Origin: Thermoanaerobaculia bacterium
GTDB lineage: Bacteria; Bacteroidota; Bacteroidia; Chitinophagales; Saprospiraceae
DNA length: 8,742 bases
Assembly (NCBI GenBank): GCA_023151335.1
Contig: JAKLJF010000176.1
Location: 1 to 8,742 of the forward strand
Direction: 5' to 3'
How positions within the stretch are numbered: position 1 is the first letter of the stretch; each line of letters opens with the position of its first letter. The notes under the pieces are model-generated. The model did no database searches. It saw only the letters and a list, made by a program, of their open reading frames with translations, and was not told the origin of the DNA. A program made the translations under genes and the position numbers. Of the stretch, positions 5,730-8,742 are shown piece after piece.

Positions 5730-7778
5730 ATGCAAGAAACGAATACCAGCCATTTCAAACCCTATGTATCGCCCGGCGATACCTCTGTAAAAGAATTTAC
5801 CCTGCGCGCCATCATACTTGGCGCGATGTTCGGCATCCTGTTCGGGGCTGCCACCGTTTACCTGGCCCTGAAAGCCGGCCTCACGGTTTCGGCTTCCATC
5901 CCCATCGCCGTGCTGGCCATTTCACTGGGCCGCAAGTTCCTGAAAACCAGTATTCTGGAAAATAACATCATTCAAACTGCCGGTTCCGCCGGCGAGTCGG
6001 TTGCCGCCGGGGTGGTGTTTACGCTGCCGGCTTTTCTTTTCCTGAGCGACGGTATCGGCAAGGGATATTTCAATTACTGGACCATCCTGATGCTGGCCAT
6101 TTTCGGCGGTATTCTCGGCGTTTTAATGATGATCCCCCTGCGGCGTTCGCTCATCGTGAAAGAACACGGCAACCTGCCTTATCCGGAAGGAACGGCCTGC
6201 GCGCAGGTGCTCATCGCCGGTGAGAAAGGCGGCGATTTTGCCCGCACCGCGTATCAAGGTCTCGGCTTCGCGTTTGTGTATGCCATTTTACAAAAGGTAT
6301 TGCACGTGATTGCCGAAGTGCCGGCCTGGACGGCCAGCGCCGTCAATAAATACGTGCCGGCAGCCCGCGTCAGCGGAGAGATCACGCCTGAATACCTTGG
6401 CGTGGGTTACATCATCGGGCCGCGCATCGCCGGCGTGCTGGTGGCGGGCGGCGTCCTGGCCTGGCTGGGGCTGATCCCCCTGCTGGCTACCCTGGTGCCA
6501 CCGGAAACCATCGCCGCGCAACTCACCAAACTCGATCTGCTCAATGCCATTACTTCCGCCGACGGCTCGGTCCGGTATCCCTTCGGCTGGGATCCGTACT
6601 CCCATACCTTCACCGACCTGACGAGTGCAGTGTACCGGGCTTACGTGCGCCAGATTGGCGCGGGCGCCGTGGCCGGGGCGGGATTCATTACCCTCATCAA
6701 AACGATCCCGACCATTGTGTCGTCGTTCCGCGAAAGTTTCGGCGCCCTGCGCAACCGCGAAGCGGCCACGACCGTTTCGCGCACCGACAACGACCTGTCC
6801 ATAAAAGTGGTGGCCTTCGGTAGCCTCGGGCTCATCCTGCTCATGGCTTTGCTGCCCAATATCCCCGGCGACAACATCGGCAGCAAATTGCTGATCGGCC
6901 TGCTGGTGATCATCTTCGGGTTCTTTTTTGTCACGGTATCCAGCCGTATTGTCGGTATCATCGGCTCCAGCAACAACCCCATCTCCGGTATGACCATCGC
7001 CACCATCATGGGCACGGCCCTGGTATTCATTGGCGTGGGCTGGACGGGCAAGGTGTTCGAACCGATGGCGCTCGTGGTGGGCAGCATGATCTGCATTGCC
7101 GCGGCCAATGCCGGCGCCACTTCGCAGGATTTGAAAACGGGCTACATCGTGGGCGCCACGCCGCGGTACCAGCAGCTGGCGCTGTTTATCGGGGTAGTGG
7201 TGTCTTCGCTGGTGATCGGTTTTACGGTGCAATATCTCGATACGCCCACCGCCGAATTGCGCGCTATGGGTATCGAACACGCCATCGGCGAAAAATTCAA
7301 TGCCCCGCAGGCTACGCTCATGGCTACGCTGATCAAAGGGCTTTTATCCTTCAACCTCGACTGGCAGTTCGTACTGGTAGGCGTTTTCACCGCCGTTACG
7401 CTCGAACTGTGCAACGTCAAGTCGCTTTCTTTTGCCGTGGGTTTGTACCTGCCGCTCAGCACCACGCTTCCCATCTGGATCGGCGGCGCTTTGCGCGGAC
7501 TGACCACATGGCTGGCCGAACGCAAGGGCGAAGCGCCGGAAGATGAAGAACTGGGCAAAGGCAGCCTGTTCGCCACGGGCCTCGTGGCCGGTGGCGCGCT
7601 GGCGGGCGTGGTGGTGGCCATGTTGCAGGCTACCGACAATACGGCCGCGGCCATGAATTCGATCAGCCTGGAGCACGGCATCAGCGGCGCGCTGGGTCAT
7701 GGAGGATACCAATTGCTGGGCGTGCTGTTTTTTGCGGCGCTGGCCTGGACGCTGGTGCGTGTGGCCAGAAGGAAATAG
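5730..7778 (+). CDS. OPT family oligopeptide transporter
   Basis: A 682-residue, very hydrophobic membrane protein. The start at 5730 (MQETNTSHFKPYV) is preferred over the in-frame ATG at 5661, because the intervening 23 residues (MIFCCRVQLLYFF...) look like translated intergenic sequence and bacterial OPT proteins start close to the first helix. Features typical of the bacterial OPT branch are TVYLALKAGLTVSASIPIA (42-60), NNIIQTAGSAGES (78-90), NLPYPEGTACAQVL (148-161), SSRIVGIIGSSNNPISGMT (404-422), QDLKTGYIVGATPRYQQ (466-482) and LYLPLSTTLPIWIGG (572-586). There are about 14-16 membrane segments, with a long hydrophilic stretch at about 256-305. The family imports small peptides, or in some members metal chelates, across the inner membrane using an ion gradient; substrate cannot be told here. 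The rhomboid gene follows after 12 bases, suggesting an operon. Confidence 0.92.
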   Translation: MQETNTSHFKPYVSPGDTSVKEFTLRAIILGAMFGILFGAATVYLALKAGLTVSASIPIAVLAISLGRKFLKTSILENNIIQTAGSAGESVAAGVVFTLPAFLFLSDGIGKGYFNYWTILMLAIFGGILGVLMMIPLRRSLIVKEHGNLPYPEGTACAQVLIAGEKGGDFARTAYQGLGFAFVYAILQKVLHVIAEVPAWTASAVNKYVPAARVSGEITPEYLGVGYIIGPRIAGVLVAGGVLAWLGLIPLLATLVPPETIAAQLTKLDLLNAITSADGSVRYPFGWDPYSHTFTDLTSAVYRAYVRQIGAGAVAGAGFITLIKTIPTIVSSFRESFGALRNREAATTVSRTDNDLSIKVVAFGSLGLILLMALLPNIPGDNIGSKLLIGLLVIIFGFFFVTVSSRIVGIIGSSNNPISGMTIATIMGTALVFIGVGWTGKVFEPMALVVGSMICIAAANAGATSQDLKTGYIVGATPRYQQLALFIGVVVSSLVIGFTVQYLDTPTAELRAMGIEHAIGEKFNAPQATLMATLIKGLLSFNLDWQFVLVGVFTAVTLELCNVKSLSFAVGLYLPLSTTLPIWIGGALRGLTTWLAERKGEAPEDEELGKGSLFATGLVAGGALAGVVVAMLQATDNTAAAMNSISLEHGISGALGHGGYQLLGVLFFAALAWTLVRVARRK

Positions 7779-7790
7779 ATCAAGCATCCC

Positions 7791-8630
7791 ATGGACACCA
7801 TCGGCATCATCACCCTGCTGCTGATCCTGGCAAACCTGCTGGTTTCCTACCAGGGATTTAAGGATCATCGTTTCCTCGACAAATACGCTTTCGAGGTGGA
7901 CAGCATTTTGGTACAAAAAGACTATCAAAGGCTGTTCACCTCGGGCTTTTTGCACGTGGGCTGGACGCACCTGCTGCTCAACATGTTATCGTTGTATGCT
8001 TTCGCCGACCACTTGCAGGCTTATCTCGGCAGATTCCATTTCTGTATTGTTTACGTGGCCAGTCTGCTGGGCGGCAATTTACTTTCCCTGTACCTCAACC
8101 GGAACAACGGCGATTACAGCGCCGTGGGCGCTTCTGGCGCCGTGTGCGGGGTGATCTTTGCATCCATCGCAGTAATACCCGGTATCGGCATCGGATTCCT
8201 GGGCTTCGGGTATTCTTTTCCCGGGTGGATCTATGGCGTGTTGTTCGTCCTGTATTCCATTTACGGCATCAAATCGCAACGGGACAATATCGGGCACGAA
8301 GCGCACCTCGGGGGCGCCCTCGTAGGTATGGCCGTTGGATTGGCCATGCATCCGCAATCGCTTCCGTTTACCTATAAACCCGTGCTGGCAGTCAGTTTGT
8401 TGTCTGCCGGTTTACTCTATCTTGTACTGACCAGACCACACCTGCCGCTGCTGCCTTTTACCGGCGGTTTTTTTTCAAAAAAAGGCAAAAATTATACGTT
8501 GGAAGACCGGTACAATGCCAGCAAACAGGAAAGGCAAAAAGAGATAGACCGGATTTTGGAAAAGGTACACAAAAGCGGGGTGGGGAGCCTGACCAAGCAG
8601 GAGAAAGAGATGCTGGATGAGGGGGGGTGA
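7791..8630 (+). CDS. Rhomboid family intramembrane serine protease with DUF6576-like tail
   Basis: The 279-residue product has about six to seven membrane segments and the full rhomboid signature: GWTHLLLNM with His60 and Asn64 (the oxyanion region of bacterial rhomboids), GASGA with the catalytic Ser115, and GHEAHLGG with the catalytic His172. The protease should therefore be active, cutting transmembrane segments of other proteins within the inner membrane. Residues 234-275 form a soluble charged tail, YNASKQERQKEIDRILEKV then KSGVGSLTKQEKEML. This matches the tail often seen on Bacteroidota rhomboids (DUF6576-like), whose role is unknown to me. The gene starts 12 bases after the OPT transporter stop, consistent with co-transcription. 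The last codons run through seven G and stop just before a tandem repeat array. Confidence 0.93.
   Translation: MDTIGIITLLLILANLLVSYQGFKDHRFLDKYAFEVDSILVQKDYQRLFTSGFLHVGWTHLLLNMLSLYAFADHLQAYLGRFHFCIVYVASLLGGNLLSLYLNRNNGDYSAVGASGAVCGVIFASIAVIPGIGIGFLGFGYSFPGWIYGVLFVLYSIYGIKSQRDNIGHEAHLGGALVGMAVGLAMHPQSLPFTYKPVLAVSLLSAGLLYLVLTRPHLPLLPFTGGFFSKKGKNYTLEDRYNASKQERQKEIDRILEKVHKSGVGSLTKQEKEMLDEGG
8621..8627 (+). repeat. Poly-G tract (7 G) at the end of the rhomboid gene
   Basis: Seven G directly precede the TGA at 8628-8630 and encode the final Glu-Gly-Gly (third base of the Glu codon plus two GGG codons). A length change would move the reading frame into the adjoining array, adding 3 residues (+1 G) or about 15 (-1 G) before a TAG, by reading the sequence through. 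Confidence 0.6.
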
Positions 8631-8632
8631 GG

Positions 8633-8742
8633 GTTTAGAGGGTTTAGAAAGTTTAGAGGGTTTAGAGAGGGTTTAGAGGGTTTAGAAAGTTTAGAGGGTT
8701 TAGAAAGTTTAGAGGGTTTAGAAAGTTTAGAGGGTTTAGAAA
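8633..8742 (+). repeat. Tandem array of a GTTTAGA-based 9-mer (12 units to window edge)
   Basis: Twelve units, each starting GTTTAGA, run without interruption to the last base. The two-base endings are GG, AA, GG, GAGG, GG, AA, GG, AA, GG, AA, GG, AA. The basic period is thus 18 bases (GTTTAGAGGGTTTAGAAA) built from two 9-base halves. The fourth unit is 11 bases long, with an extra GA, and breaks the alternation. The array starts two bases after the rhomboid stop and probably continues beyond the window. There are no spacers, so it is not CRISPR, and no similar sequence is seen elsewhere in the window. Function unknown. Confidence 0.95.

Noticed and set aside
6288..7280. Long minus-strand open frame (330 codons) opposite the OPT transporter gene
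   Set aside because: It is a shadow of the GC-rich transporter gene. The product is rich in His, Arg, Gly and Asp without domain-like patterning, while the plus strand encodes clear OPT motifs.
7344..7970. Minus-strand open frame spanning the OPT-rhomboid junction
   Set aside because: It lies antisense to two well-supported genes, and its Gln/His-rich sequence has no recognisable features.
8633..8742. Tandem array as CRISPR or a telomere
   Set aside because: The units are contiguous with no unique spacers. The unit resembles a telomere repeat only superficially, and nothing else suggests a linear replicon end.
8631..8742. Terminator after the rhomboid gene
   Set aside because: The array is purine-rich on the plus strand and forms no GC-rich hairpin followed by a T run within the window.

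Overview
The window looks like a piece of a Bacteroidota chromosome, most likely from the Saprospiria/Chitinophagia side; that placement is inference. The evidence is a PorP/SprF-type component of the type IX secretion system (T9SS), two secreted proteins ending in T9SS type A sorting domains, promoter elements of the Bacteroidota form TAnnTTTG with little Shine-Dalgarno sequence, and a rhomboid protease with the C-terminal tail common in this phylum. There are no RNA genes, insertion sequences or CRISPR arrays.

Layout. Bases 1-729 (minus strand) are the 5' part of a PorP/SprF-family outer-membrane protein gene that runs off the left edge. Bases 730-927 are a divergent promoter region. Bases 928-3920 (plus) hold a large secreted M36 (fungalysin-like) metallopeptidase with a C-terminal T9SS signal. 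Its natural start appears to be the ATG at 928, but a run of eight C at 958-965 puts that start out of frame with the body of the gene. A hairpin terminator (3932-3971) separates it from a second T9SS cargo gene (3979-5664), a 561-residue beta-propeller-like protein. Then follow an OPT-family oligopeptide transporter (5730-7778) and, 12 bases later, a rhomboid intramembrane serine protease (7791-8630), probably co-transcribed. From 8633 to the window end lies a tandem array of a GTTTAGA-based 9-mer in which two variants mostly alternate.

How it fits together. The left two thirds are about secretion: a T9SS outer-membrane accessory protein faces two cargo proteins that would use that machinery to reach the cell surface or medium, one a zinc peptidase. 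The OPT transporter could take up peptides such a peptidase releases, but this is inference from proximity only. The rhomboid is not a known part of T9SS.

The most notable observation is the homopolymeric C tract splitting the signal peptide of the M36 peptidase. It behaves like a phase-variation switch in the OFF length, unless it is a sequencing error or a site of ribosomal slippage. The tandem array at the right edge comes second.
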